A stretch of 47,649 bases of DNA from JBEVNR01 sp040507985 (GTDB lineage: Bacteria > Pseudomonadota > Alphaproteobacteria > Rickettsiales > UBA6187). Both the position numbers and the translations under genes were made by a program. Where the stretch lies: contig JBEVNR010000018.1 of assembly GCA_040507985.1 (NCBI GenBank), positions 1-47,649 of the forward strand. The letters are read 5' to 3'. This document shows, piece after piece, positions 15,899 through 24,329 of the stretch. Position 1 is the stretch's first letter, and the number at the start of each line of letters is the position of its first letter. Under the pieces are notes generated by a model. The model searched no databases, was not told where the DNA came from, and worked only from the letters and a program-made list of their open reading frames with translations.

Positions 15899-17174
15899 TC
15901 GCCTATTCGTCAGCGTCTGGGTGGCCGCCGGATGGGCGGCGCTCGCCATCGCCGGCCTGTTTTCGCTCGTTCCAGTCCTATTGCGCGGCCCGCTCGGCGC
16001 GTCGCTGCCGGACGCCGAACGCGTCTTTTCCCTTTCCCTGGCCGTCCACGTCAACGCCTCCGTCCTGTTCTGGCTCTCGGCGGCATTAAATGCGCTACAC
16101 GAGCGGCGTTACGCTCCGAACCCTCCCCCAAAAATATTTTCCCTGTCCCTGCCGCTATATGCTATCGGATTGATTTGCGTGACCGCCTCGGCATTCCTTC
16201 CGGGAGCGACGCCGCTCAAAAACAATTACGTGCCGGTAGTGTTTCACCCCGTCTTCTTTATCGGCCTCGCCGCCTTCGCCTTGCATCTGCTGTGCGGACT
16301 CATAGCGGCAACCTCACGGTTTAGGTTTTTAACGGGCAATGCCGTCGGCCTGGCGATATGGGGCGCCTACGCAACGGCGACGGCGGGATGCGCGTTATGG
16401 ATAATCGACGCGGCGAAAAATCCCCCGCCCCATCCGGCGGCCTTGCTCGCATGGGCGGAAAGCGTATTTTGGAGCGGCGGACATCTCGTCGTCGCCGCCT
16501 ATGGATTGATCGCGGCGGCGTTATGGACGCAAGCCGCGTTACGCGAGGAAGAAGGCGCGGCGGATCGTCTCTTGCGATTGGCGTTCCTTGTCTTTTTAAT
16601 GTCTTGCGCCGGGGCGGCGTTGCAATATTTGGTCGCGCACGACTCTATGATATGGACCAACCACATGCGCGCGTTCGATGCCGTGCCGGCGTTAGCGGCA
16701 TCGCTCGTCGCCTTGCGCTATGCGCTATTCGCGAAGGGAACGCTCACGAAACCGGAACGGGCGACGCTTGTCGCGTCGATAGCGCTGTTTTTTTACGGGG
16801 GAGCGCTGGGATTCGCCATACGCGAAGAAAACGCCGTCGTGCCGTCGCACTACCATGCCTCCATCGTCGGGATAACGGTCGCGGCGATGGGATATTTCCT
16901 TAAGCGGGAAGCGGAAGGCTTGCCGAAAATGCGCCGCGTTTCCGTCGCCTATGCGTTATTGTTGTGCTATGCGGCGGCGCAAGCGCTACACGTCACGGGC
17001 TTGTGGACGATGGGAGGGTACGGCGTGCTTCGCAAAGCCCCGGGATCGCTCGACGGGCTTGCGTCGGCGGGCGCCAAAATGTTCTTCGCCGGCGGGGGAT
17101 TGGCCGTGCTATGCGCCGCCGGTTTTGCCGTCGCTTTTTTTTGCGTCGCCTATGCGCGCCGCCGCGCACGTTAG
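15888..17174 (+). CDS. Heme-copper oxidase subunit I-like membrane protein
   Basis: A 428-residue integral membrane protein with about 12 hydrophobic helices, distantly related to heme-copper oxidase catalytic subunits. Landmarks are His54 in helix 2 (low-spin heme ligand position, AVHVNASVLFW), W-S-G-G-H with His199 in helix 6 (CuB ligand position), 'IWTNHMRAF' with Asn258-His259 where true oxidases have two histidines, and H321-Y-H323 in helix 10 (heme ligand positions). 'GLWTMGGYGVLRK' near the C-terminus is shared with shorter, unassigned COG0843-like proteins. The CuB site looks incomplete, so it may bind heme without reducing O2. No subunit II or III gene is nearby. It overlaps the exported protein upstream and is followed by trpG. 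Confidence 0.75.
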   Translation: MSANRLFVSVWVAAGWAALAIAGLFSLVPVLLRGPLGASLPDAERVFSLSLAVHVNASVLFWLSAALNALHERRYAPNPPPKIFSLSLPLYAIGLICVTASAFLPGATPLKNNYVPVVFHPVFFIGLAAFALHLLCGLIAATSRFRFLTGNAVGLAIWGAYATATAGCALWIIDAAKNPPPHPAALLAWAESVFWSGGHLVVAAYGLIAAALWTQAALREEEGAADRLLRLAFLVFLMSCAGAALQYLVAHDSMIWTNHMRAFDAVPALAASLVALRYALFAKGTLTKPERATLVASIALFFYGGALGFAIREENAVVPSHYHASIVGITVAAMGYFLKREAEGLPKMRRVSVAYALLLCYAAAQALHVTGLWTMGGYGVLRKAPGSLDGLASAGAKMFFAGGGLAVLCAAGFAVAFFCVAYARRRAR

Positions 17175-17190
17175 GCTCACGTTAGGCTCT

Positions 17191-17754
17191 ATGCTTCTCA
17201 TCGTCGATAATTACGACAGCTTCATCTATAACATTTCGCATTACTGCGAGTCTGCCGGCGCAAAAACGCGCGTGGTGCGCAACGACGCCGCGACGGTGGA
17301 CGAGGTGTTGCGCATGGCGGACCTGCGCGGCTTGATATTGTCGCCCGGCCCGTGCGGACCGACGGAATCGGAATTGACGCTGGCGCTGGTTCGTCCGCTT
17401 GAAGGAATTGTGCCGATACTGGGCGTATGTTTAGGGCATCAAGCCATTGCGCACGCCTACGGCGCGGACATTGTGCGCGTTCCTCCCGTTCACGGAAAAA
17501 CGAGCCTCATCCGCCACCACGAAAAAGATATTTTCGACGGGCTTCCCTCCCCTCTGCGCGTCGCGCGATATCATTCGCTGGCGGCAAAAAACGTGCCTCC
17601 ATGCCTGAAGGCGACGGCGCATACCGACGACGGCGTGATCATGGCGCTGAAACACGCGGTTTTTCCGACATACGGCGTGCAGTTTCATCCGGAAAGCGTT
17701 GCGTCCGACGGCGGGCATGCTATCATCCGAAATTTCATAAAAATGCTCGCATAA
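17191..17754 (+). CDS. trpG: Anthranilate synthase glutamine amidotransferase component
   Basis: This class I glutamine amidotransferase supplies ammonia from glutamine for anthranilate synthesis in the tryptophan pathway. The 187-residue protein has the nucleophile Cys80 in GVCLGHQA and the His166/Glu168 pair in 'QFHPES'. The N-terminus MLLIVDNYDSFIYNI is typical. The start ATG 17191 lies at the end of a tandem 11-base repeat (CACGTTAGGCT twice, about 17167-17188), and there is no clear Shine-Dalgarno. trpE, the synthase partner, is not beside it; trpD follows 19 bases later. A dual role in folate synthesis (as PabA) is possible when only one such subunit exists. Confidence 0.92.
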   Translation: MLLIVDNYDSFIYNISHYCESAGAKTRVVRNDAATVDEVLRMADLRGLILSPGPCGPTESELTLALVRPLEGIVPILGVCLGHQAIAHAYGADIVRVPPVHGKTSLIRHHEKDIFDGLPSPLRVARYHSLAAKNVPPCLKATAHTDDGVIMALKHAVFPTYGVQFHPESVASDGGHAIIRNFIKMLA

Positions 17755-17773
17755 AATTAAGGGATTGGCTTAG

Positions 17774-18799
17774 GTGAAGTCCGTTTTTCAAGAATATATC
17801 GCCCGGTTGGTGGAGCGGCAGCCGCTCAGCCGACAAGAGGCGTCGCACATGACGCAAATTATCTTGAACGACGGCGCGTCTCCCGCGCAAATCGCCGCCG
17901 CGCTGGTGGCGCTGCGCATGAAGGGAGAAACGCCGGACGAGCTTGCCGGCGCGGTCGACACGCTGCTTGCCAAGTCGGTTCCGTTTCGGGCGCCGGAAAA
18001 CGCGATCGACAATTGTGGCACCGGCGGCGACGGGTTGGAATGGCTGAACGTCTCCACCCTGGCGGCGTTTATTGTCGCAAGCTGCGGCGTGCCGGTGGCG
18101 AAGCACGGCAACCGGGCGTCGTCGTCGCGCTGCGGCTCCGCCGACGTGCTGGAGGAATTGGGCGTCAAGATCGACGCCTCCCCCTCTCTGCAAGAAAAAG
18201 CGCTCGATGAAATACATATCTGTTTTTTGATGGCGCCGCTCTACCACAAGGCCATGTATCGCGTCGCTCCCACCCGTAAGGACATAGGCGTGCGCACCCT
18301 GTTTAACTTGGCCGGACCGCTCGCCAACCCAGCCAATCCCTCACGGCAATTGGTCGGCGTCTTCTCGCGCGAGTGGTTGCGTCCGATGGCCGAGGCGTTA
18401 AAGGCGCTGGGAAGAAAACGGGCGCTGGTGGTGCATTCCGCCGACGGCAGCGACGAAATTAGCGCGTTCGCCAAAACCTACGCGGCGGAATTAACGGAAA
18501 ACGGAGAGATTGTCGATCGCGTCATCGACCCCGCGTTGTTCGGACCGACGCATGCCTACCCGCCGACGGACATGCAAGGCGGCTCCCCCCGCCGCAACGC
18601 CGAGGCGCTGCACCGCGCCTTGATCGGCCGCGAAAAAAATGCGTTTTCCGTCGCCGGCGCGCTCAACGCCGCCGCCGCCCTCACCGTCGCGGGAAAAACG
18701 CGTGGACTCAAGGAAGGCTACGACATGGCGAGCGCGGCGCTAGAATCCGGAAAATGCGTCGAGATTTTGCGTCGGCTGAAGGAAATTACGCGGGAATAA
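17774..18799 (+). CDS. trpD: Anthranilate phosphoribosyltransferase
   Basis: TrpD transfers the phosphoribosyl group of PRPP to anthranilate in tryptophan synthesis. The 341-residue length is normal. The PRPP-binding loop NCGTGGDGLEWLNVST and the 'KHGNRASSSRCGSADVLE' block are intact, as is 'RTLFNLAGPLANP'. The start is GTG 17774, 19 bases after trpG. trpC, which usually follows in alphaproteobacteria, is absent: ligA on the other strand converges 48 bases later. A small inverted repeat (ACGTAC, 7 bases, GTACGT, 18827-18845) in the convergent gap may help termination. Confidence 0.95.
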   Translation: MKSVFQEYIARLVERQPLSRQEASHMTQIILNDGASPAQIAAALVALRMKGETPDELAGAVDTLLAKSVPFRAPENAIDNCGTGGDGLEWLNVSTLAAFIVASCGVPVAKHGNRASSSRCGSADVLEELGVKIDASPSLQEKALDEIHICFLMAPLYHKAMYRVAPTRKDIGVRTLFNLAGPLANPANPSRQLVGVFSREWLRPMAEALKALGRKRALVVHSADGSDEISAFAKTYAAELTENGEIVDRVIDPALFGPTHAYPPTDMQGGSPRRNAEALHRALIGREKNAFSVAGALNAAAALTVAGKTRGLKEGYDMASAALESGKCVEILRRLKEITRE

Positions 18800-18847
18800 A
18801 CGCCATAAGCCTATCTGTGCAATTTGACGTACAATATAGGTACGTAG

Positions 18848-20923
18848 TTATCGGCTGATCAACGCCATCAATTCCTCGAAACCCATCACGGTCACGCCGA
18901 GTTTTTGGGCTTTGGCGAGCTTTGACCCGGCGGCGTCGCCGGCAAAGACGAGATCGGTGCCGGCCGACACCGAATCGACGGGCCTTGCGCCTAGCGCGCG
19001 GAGCTTTTCCTTGATGATCGGGCGACTCCAGCCGTCAAAGCTGCCGGTCACGACGACGGTTTTTCCGGCAATCGGGCTATCCGACGCTTTTTCGAGCAAT
19101 TTTTCGTCCGAAACGCGCACCTGATTTATCAGCTCGTCGTAAATTTTTCGCGACGCGGCGTCGGAAAAAAACGATGCGATTGCTTCTATTTGCGCGTTGC
19201 CTACGCCGTCTATGTTCTCAAACTCCTTGTACGCCGCGCTTTCTTCAAGGTTAGACGTCGATCCTAACGAGACCGCCGCGTCGTGAAAGGCGCGCTCCGT
19301 TTGGTAGCGCGACGCCAGCAATCGCGCGTTATTTTCGCCGACATGACGTACGCCAAGCGCGTATATGAAGCGCGATAAGCTTATGTCGCGGCTTTTTTCA
19401 ACGGCGGTAAGTAAATTGTTAACGGACGTTTCCTTCCAACCTTTACGATCCGTCAAGAGCGGAATTTCTCCCGACTCCATGCGCTCCCGCAAGGTGAAGA
19501 TATCCGCCGGCGTTTTTATCCATTCCTTGCGATAAAATTCCTCTATTTGCTTGGCGCCAAGCCCGTCTATGTCGAAGGCGCGCTTGGAAACGAAATGGCG
19601 CAACCCGGCTAATGCCTGCGCCGAACACGACAACCCGCCGCCGCAGCGATAGACCGCCTCTTCCTCATCGCGATAGACGGGACCGCCGCAGGCCGGGCAT
19701 GCGGACGGAAAGATAAAAGGAAGGGCGTCGACCGGGCGTCGTTCAAGAATGGGAGCCAACACTTGGGGAATGACGTCGCCGGCGCGCCTCAGCGTCACCT
19801 CGTCTCCCACGCGCACGTCTTTGCGCAATATGTCGTCCGCATTGTGCAACGTGGCGCGGGAAACCGTCACGCCCCCGATCGACACGGGGTCCAGTTCCGC
19901 CACCGGAGTCAGCGCGCCGGTGCGCCCCACTTGCACGGTAATGGCGCGCAATCGGCTGCGCGCCTCCTCGGCGGGAAATTTACGCGCAATCGCCCATCTG
20001 GGATGGCGTCCTGCCGCGCCTAATTTTTCTTGCAGCGCGATCTCGTCAAGCTTATACACCACGCCGTCGATTTCGTAAGGCAGGTTCGCGCGCCGCTCGG
20101 ATATGTCTTCGTAATATTTTTTTGCCTCTAATGCGTTGAGCGTCAGGCGATTTAAGGGATTCACGGCACATCCCCACTCTTTCAATCGCTCCATAACGCC
20201 GGATTGCGTCGGTGCCGCAAATTCGTCCGTTACGATAGAATACGAAAAATAACGCAACCGACGCGCGCGCGTCACCTCCGGATCAAGCTGACGGAGCGCG
20301 CCGGCGGCGGCGTTGCGCGGATTGGCGAAAAGCGGTTCGCCCTTCCCTTCCCTCTCCCGGTTCAGCGCCAGAAAATCCGTTTTTTCCATATAGACTTCGC
20401 CGCGAATCTCTACCCACGCGGGAATGGTTTCTCCGCAAAGACGCGTCGGAAATTCAAAGGCGCACGTTATATTGGGAGTTATGTCTTCGCCCACGCGCCC
20501 GTCGCCCCGCGTGGCGGCACGCACCAATGCGCCGTTTTCGTATCGCGCGGAAAAGGATAGCCCGTCAATTTTTGGTTCCGCAAAAAAACACGGCAAAGGC
20601 GCGTCGGCGCCGATCGCCGCGCTTTTTTTCACGCGCGCAAAAAATTCGCCCATGTCTTCTTCGGAAAAGGCGTTGGCCAACGAGAGCATCGGCGCAGCAT
20701 GAAAAACCTTCCCGAAACCTTCCTTGGGGGCAAACCCGACGCGATGCTCTATGCCTTGCGAGGCTTCGGGAAATTCGGCGACGATGGCGTCGTAACGGCG
20801 GCGCATAACGTCATATTCGGCGTCGCTAACGTCGCTCGTCGATTCGCCGTAATATAAGGCGTCGTGGCGACGGATGAAATCGGCCAGCAACTTCGCCTCA
20901 TTGATGGCGTCGCTACTCGGCAT
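18848..20923 (-). CDS. ligA: NAD-dependent DNA ligase LigA
   Basis: LigA seals nicks in DNA using NAD+ and is essential for replication and repair. The 691-residue protein has the usual domains in order: Ia, the adenylation domain with the catalytic lysine in E-P-K-I-D-G (Lys118), the OB fold, a four-cysteine zinc finger (CPAC…CGGGLSC, about residues 415-440), helix-hairpin-helix repeats and a C-terminal BRCT domain from about 605 (GKTVVVTGSFDGWSR). The start ATG 20923 lies within the last codons of the ParA-like gene (11-base overlap), so translation is probably coupled. Confidence 0.96.
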   Translation of the reverse strand: MPSSDAINEAKLLADFIRRHDALYYGESTSDVSDAEYDVMRRRYDAIVAEFPEASQGIEHRVGFAPKEGFGKVFHAAPMLSLANAFSEEDMGEFFARVKKSAAIGADAPLPCFFAEPKIDGLSFSARYENGALVRAATRGDGRVGEDITPNITCAFEFPTRLCGETIPAWVEIRGEVYMEKTDFLALNREREGKGEPLFANPRNAAAGALRQLDPEVTRARRLRYFSYSIVTDEFAAPTQSGVMERLKEWGCAVNPLNRLTLNALEAKKYYEDISERRANLPYEIDGVVYKLDEIALQEKLGAAGRHPRWAIARKFPAEEARSRLRAITVQVGRTGALTPVAELDPVSIGGVTVSRATLHNADDILRKDVRVGDEVTLRRAGDVIPQVLAPILERRPVDALPFIFPSACPACGGPVYRDEEEAVYRCGGGLSCSAQALAGLRHFVSKRAFDIDGLGAKQIEEFYRKEWIKTPADIFTLRERMESGEIPLLTDRKGWKETSVNNLLTAVEKSRDISLSRFIYALGVRHVGENNARLLASRYQTERAFHDAAVSLGSTSNLEESAAYKEFENIDGVGNAQIEAIASFFSDAASRKIYDELINQVRVSDEKLLEKASDSPIAGKTVVVTGSFDGWSRPIIKEKLRALGARPVDSVSAGTDLVFAGDAAGSKLAKAQKLGVTVMGFEELMALISR

Positions 20924-21590
20924 GTTCCAACGTCGCGGAAGAACGTGCGTTATGCGCGGAAGAAAACAACATCGACGAAATTTCGTCGCACAAGGCGCGC
21001 ATTTCCGTCGCGGCCGGCGAGGATTTGGAATCTTCCAAAGCGGTCCGCCCGTCCATCATGGCGGCGGCGAACGCCACCCGATTGCCCAGACGGCTTGTCA
21101 GCATTTTATCGGCGGGAAGCATTTCCATCACCCTCTCGGCGATGCGGGCGTTATGGCTCAGGCGGTTGACGATCAATCCGTAAGGACGGCTTTCCTTTTC
21201 TATCATCGCGATAGTGGCGCGCGTCGCCCATAAATCGGTGGGAGAGGGTTGCGCGGGCGCCAACACGAGATGCGCCTCCCTCACCGCCGTGCGCGTATCG
21301 TTTTCGGAATGGGGGGAGGTGTCGATAACGATCACGTCAACCTTATGCTTAAAGTCGTTGATTTCGTTATGCACCTTCCATCCGGAGACGGCGGAAAAAA
21401 CCAGGCCCTCCCCTTCCCTGCCGTGTTGTGCGCGACATGCATGCCATTCGGCCAAACTGCCTTGGGGATCGACGTCGATAAGCGCAACGCGCTTCCCCGC
21501 TTGCACGAAATACACGGCAACGTGCGCCGCCAGGGTCGTTTTACCGGTGCCGCCCTTTTGTTGGGCCACGGTCAATATGCGAGCGGTCAT
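20913..21590 (-). CDS. ParA-family ATPase
   Basis: A 225-residue deviant Walker ATPase of the ParA/MinD superfamily from ATG 21590; the frame extends 19 residues upstream without family character. The signature KGGTGKTT is at residues 12-19 (VAQQKGGTGKTTLAAHVAVYF), 'VALIDVDPQGSLAEWHACR' carries Walker A', and 'VIVIDTSPH' is Walker B. There is no ParB gene or parS-like palindrome in reach, so this is an orphan member, a type that is common in alphaproteobacteria and used for positioning or partitioning of unidentified cargo. It overlaps ligA by 11 bases. Confidence 0.88.
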   Translation of the reverse strand: MTARILTVAQQKGGTGKTTLAAHVAVYFVQAGKRVALIDVDPQGSLAEWHACRAQHGREGEGLVFSAVSGWKVHNEINDFKHKVDVIVIDTSPHSENDTRTAVREAHLVLAPAQPSPTDLWATRATIAMIEKESRPYGLIVNRLSHNARIAERVMEMLPADKMLTSRLGNRVAFAAAMMDGRTALEDSKSSPAATEMRALCDEISSMLFSSAHNARSSATLEHAE

Positions 21591-21708
21591 AACGTTCTTC
21601 TTTTTAGATCGTCCGGAAAGCCGCCCGTAACAATGCCCCGAAACCAAGAAAAAGTCGAGAAAAATCGAAACGCTTAGTATCAGTACTCACGCTTTCATCG
21701 TTTAGCGA

Positions 21709-22569
21709 TTAGCGCGTTAAGTCCGCATAGCAATTCGGGCGGCGGTCGCGGAAAAATCCCCAAATCGCGCGATAGCGGCGCAAGGCGTCGCGGTCGAAGC
21801 AATACAGCAATGCGCCCTCCTCGCATTTGCCAAACGATTGAAGCATGTCTCCGTCTTGTCCGCAAATGAAGCTATGGCCGTAATAATCTTGCGGGGCGTC
21901 GTTCGCGTTTTCCTTCCCCACGCGATTGGCGGCAACGACGGGGACGGCGTTGCACACGGCATGGCCTTGCATCGCGCGGCGCCAGGCGGCGCTGCTATCA
22001 AGCTCGGCGTCGTACGGTTCCGATCCGATGGCGGTGGGGTAGAATAAAAATTCCGCGCCTTGCAGCGCCATCGCGCGCGCGGCTTCCGGAAACCATTGGT
22101 CCCAGCAAATGCCGACGCCGATCGCGCCGTATCGGGTGTGCCACACCTTAAATCCCGTGTTGCCGGGCTTAAAGTAATATTTTTCCTGATAGCCGACGCC
22201 GTCCGGAATATGCGTCTTGCGGTATGTTCCCATCACGTCGCCGGCGTCGCCTATCATGACGACGGAGTTATAATATTCCGGCCCGGCGCGCTCGAAAATA
22301 GAGACGGGAATCACGATTTTTAGTGCCTTGGCAAGCGGACGCAGCGCGACGACGCACGGGTGCGATTCGGCGGGGTGCGCCGTTTCAAACCATATCGGGT
22401 CTTGTTTCGTGCAAAAATATTGCCCTTGGAACAATTCCGACGGCAACACCACCTGCGCGCCGTCCTTCGCCGCGCGTTCGATATGATGCGCGGTTTTGGC
22501 GATATTGTCCTTCATGTCGTCGCCATACGATAATTGCAAGGCGGCGACGGTCGTCGCGTTGTCAGTCAT
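21709..22569 (-). CDS. aguB: N-carbamoylputrescine amidase
   Basis: This nitrilase-superfamily amidohydrolase converts N-carbamoylputrescine to putrescine, CO2 and ammonia. The 286-residue protein has the Glu-Lys-Cys triad: Glu45 (LPSELFQGQYF), Lys118 (YRKTHIPDG) and Cys155 (GICWDQWFPEAAR). The length and the motif IPDGVGYQEKYYFKPGN are those of AguB. The start ATG 22569 is 2 bases after the aguA stop; the open frame further upstream is antisense-like sequence over aguA and is rejected as an extension. With agmatine deiminase it completes the bacterial and plant agmatine route to putrescine. No arginine decarboxylase is in the window. Confidence 0.94.
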   Translation of the reverse strand: MTDNATTVAALQLSYGDDMKDNIAKTAHHIERAAKDGAQVVLPSELFQGQYFCTKQDPIWFETAHPAESHPCVVALRPLAKALKIVIPVSIFERAGPEYYNSVVMIGDAGDVMGTYRKTHIPDGVGYQEKYYFKPGNTGFKVWHTRYGAIGVGICWDQWFPEAARAMALQGAEFLFYPTAIGSEPYDAELDSSAAWRRAMQGHAVCNAVPVVAANRVGKENANDAPQDYYGHSFICGQDGDMLQSFGKCEEGALLYCFDRDALRRYRAIWGFFRDRRPNCYADLTR

Positions 22570-22571
22570 AA

Positions 22572-23573
22572 TCACGCCGGCTGTTGTTGGGTGATGCAGT
22601 GGAACGAGCCGCCGCCGGTTAAAATCGTATCGGCGCGCACCCCGACGACTTTTCGATCGGGAAACAAAGGTTGCAGCGCCGCCAGCGCCGCGTCTTGCGA
22701 CGCCGTGCCGTAGACGGGAACCACCACGCATGCGTTGGCGATAATAAAATTCATGTGCGAGGCGGGAATGACGTCGCCGTCTTCGTCCGTTACCTTGCCG
22801 GGCGAGGGAAGTTGCGTCACGTCGAATCCCTCTTCTCGCAAGGCGGCGGCGATGTTCTCGAACGTCTCGGCGTTGGGATCGTCTTTTCCGAAAGCTTTTT
22901 GGCATACCACGCGATTGGTCGAAACGAAGCGTGCGATATTGTCGACATGGCCGTCGGTGTGATCGTTTTCCATGCCGAAATCAAGCCACACGATGCGGCG
23001 CGCGCCGAACGCATCTTTCAGCGCTTTTTCCATTTCCAATTGCGAGCGGCCAAGATTCCGGTTCGTATTAAGAATGCATTGTTTTGTGGTTAATATCACG
23101 CCGTCGCCGTTATGTTCGAGCGATCCGCCTTCCAGCACGAAATCGTGGCGGCGAATCGGCACGCTCGCCAAATTCGCCACGGCGTCGCCGATTGCGTCAT
23201 CATGCTCATAGACGAATTTATTTCCCCATCCGTTCGTCTTAAAACGGAGGGCGACGGATTTTCCATCTTCCTGCGCAAAAATCGGTCCCGTGTCGCGGAG
23301 CCATATGTCGCCGTAATCGGATGGCGTGACGCGCACGTTAGGGCTATCCGCGAACGCCGTTTTCGCGACGGCAAACGATTCGGCGTCGGCGGCAAACACC
23401 TCAACGCGCTGCGATCCGGCGATAGCGCGCACCATGGCGCCGAATTCTTGTTGCGCCCGGCGCAAGCGGTCGCCCGGTCCCCACCGATCTACATCGCCAT
23501 GCGCCGGAATTGCCGTCCAGATAGCGGATTGCTTTTCCCATTCGGCCGGAACGCGTAAGAAACGTGAAATCAT
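22572..23573 (-). CDS. aguA: Agmatine deiminase
   Basis: AguA hydrolyses agmatine to N-carbamoylputrescine and ammonia. The protein is 333 residues from ATG 23573, which has GAGG at good spacing; an upstream ATG at 23597 adds eight residues and is less likely. It belongs to the peptidylarginine-deiminase fold: 'YGDIWLRDTGPIF', E-G-G-S, 'ENDHTDGHVDN' with the catalytic His/Asp, and the nucleophile Cys326 in the GGGSFHCITQQQP C-terminal signature. It is the first gene of the aguA-aguB pair; no regulator is adjacent. Confidence 0.95.
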   Translation of the reverse strand: MISRFLRVPAEWEKQSAIWTAIPAHGDVDRWGPGDRLRRAQQEFGAMVRAIAGSQRVEVFAADAESFAVAKTAFADSPNVRVTPSDYGDIWLRDTGPIFAQEDGKSVALRFKTNGWGNKFVYEHDDAIGDAVANLASVPIRRHDFVLEGGSLEHNGDGVILTTKQCILNTNRNLGRSQLEMEKALKDAFGARRIVWLDFGMENDHTDGHVDNIARFVSTNRVVCQKAFGKDDPNAETFENIAAALREEGFDVTQLPSPGKVTDEDGDVIPASHMNFIIANACVVVPVYGTASQDAALAALQPLFPDRKVVGVRADTILTGGGSFHCITQQQPA

Positions 23574-23819
23574 AACGAATGCCTCGAGGGTAAGCATTAG
23601 AGGGCGCCACGCATCGATAAATTTCGTGGAATCCGATAAACGGCCTTGTTTTATATTTATGGGAACACCATGAGAATCATGTTTTTTTATACCAAAAAAT
23701 CCGACCGTTTGTCAACCATCGCACTCAGTGACGCCGAGAGAAAAGCGTATGGCGTTTTAACGGGAAAAAGCGCTATACATAATCACAAACGTATAACAAC
23801 CTGCCATAGGTATGCATGT

Positions 23820-24086
23820 ATGAAATTTTTTACAAAAAATTCGCGAGCCTTTTCCCTATCGTTAGCCTTTATTGCGTTGGCCGGCGTTGCCGCGTGCGGC
23901 GACTCCCGCACCGACCGAGCCTTGTCGGGCGGCGGCATCGGAGCGGGCGTGGGCGCGCTCGGCAGCGCCGTCACCGGCGGCAATCCGGCGACCGGAGCCG
24001 TGATAGGCGGCGCCGTCGGCGCGGCGACCGGCGGACTCACCAATTCGAGGGACATAAATCTTGGCCGTCCGGTATGGAGGCGATAG
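23820..24086 (+). CDS. Small glycine-zipper lipoprotein
   Basis: From ATG 23820 the protein has 88 residues: a basic N-terminus, a hydrophobic signal and a lipobox ending V-A-A-C at about residue 26, so it should be lipid-anchored in the envelope. The mature part is a glycine-zipper domain (GGGIGAGVGALGSAVTGGN then 'GAVIGGAVGAATGGL'), a pattern in outer-membrane lipoproteins related to the YMGG/SlyB-type. Longer frames from 23646 lack a sensible signal and are rejected. It is likely a structural or stress-related envelope protein; the function is inferred only. Confidence 0.75.
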   Translation: MKFFTKNSRAFSLSLAFIALAGVAACGDSRTDRALSGGGIGAGVGALGSAVTGGNPATGAVIGGAVGAATGGLTNSRDINLGRPVWRR

Positions 24087-24143
24087 GGAAGGCTTAGAAA
24101 CCGTTACGCATTAAGTTTCTTCGATTTTCGAGAAGGAATGCCG

Positions 24144-24172
24144 TTGACTACGTGCGGAGGCTTTAGTATAAA
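24144..24172 (+). promoter_or_regulatory. Promoter of the tRNA-His/gltX unit, with overlapping palindrome
   Basis: TTGACT (24144-24149) and TATAAA (24167-24172) are separated by 17 bp, 42 bases before the tRNA. An inverted repeat, GAGGCTTT-N5-AAAGCCTC at 24157-24177, overlaps the -10 region and could be an operator or simply a start-site hairpin. Confidence 0.65.
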
Positions 24173-24214
24173 GCCTCGTCTCCACGTTTGACGAAAACGG
24201 CGCGCGGCGATATG

Positions 24215-24291
24215 GCGGACATAGCTCAGGTGGTTAGAGCACCAGTTTGTGGCACTGGGGGTCGCGAGTTCAAGTCTCGTTGTCCGCCCCA
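24215..24291 (+). tRNA. tRNA-His (anticodon GTG)
   Basis: The sequence folds into a normal cloverleaf: acceptor GCGGACA (24215-24221) pairs with TGTCCGC (24281-24287); D arm GCTC/GAGC; anticodon stem CCAGT/ACTGG around loop TTGTGGC with anticodon GTG; T arm GCGAG-TTCAAGT-CTCGT. Position 73 is C (24288) and the base before the acceptor is G (24214), matching the G-1:C73 identity pair of tRNA-His. CCA is encoded at 24289-24291. gltX starts 38 bases later, so it is probably on the same transcript. Confidence 0.96.
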
Positions 24292-24329
24292 CTCTTAAAG
24301 CCCGTAGCGATTTACCGAGAGATTACCCT

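Noticed and set aside
16951..17190. Upstream extension of the trpG frame
   Set aside because: It runs through the oxidase-like gene in another phase. The recognisable amidotransferase starts at ATG 17191.
22570..22905. N-terminal extension of the aguB frame
   Set aside because: The added 112 residues overlap aguA and are Arg-rich and unlike any amidase. The true start at 22569 is 2 bases after the aguA stop.
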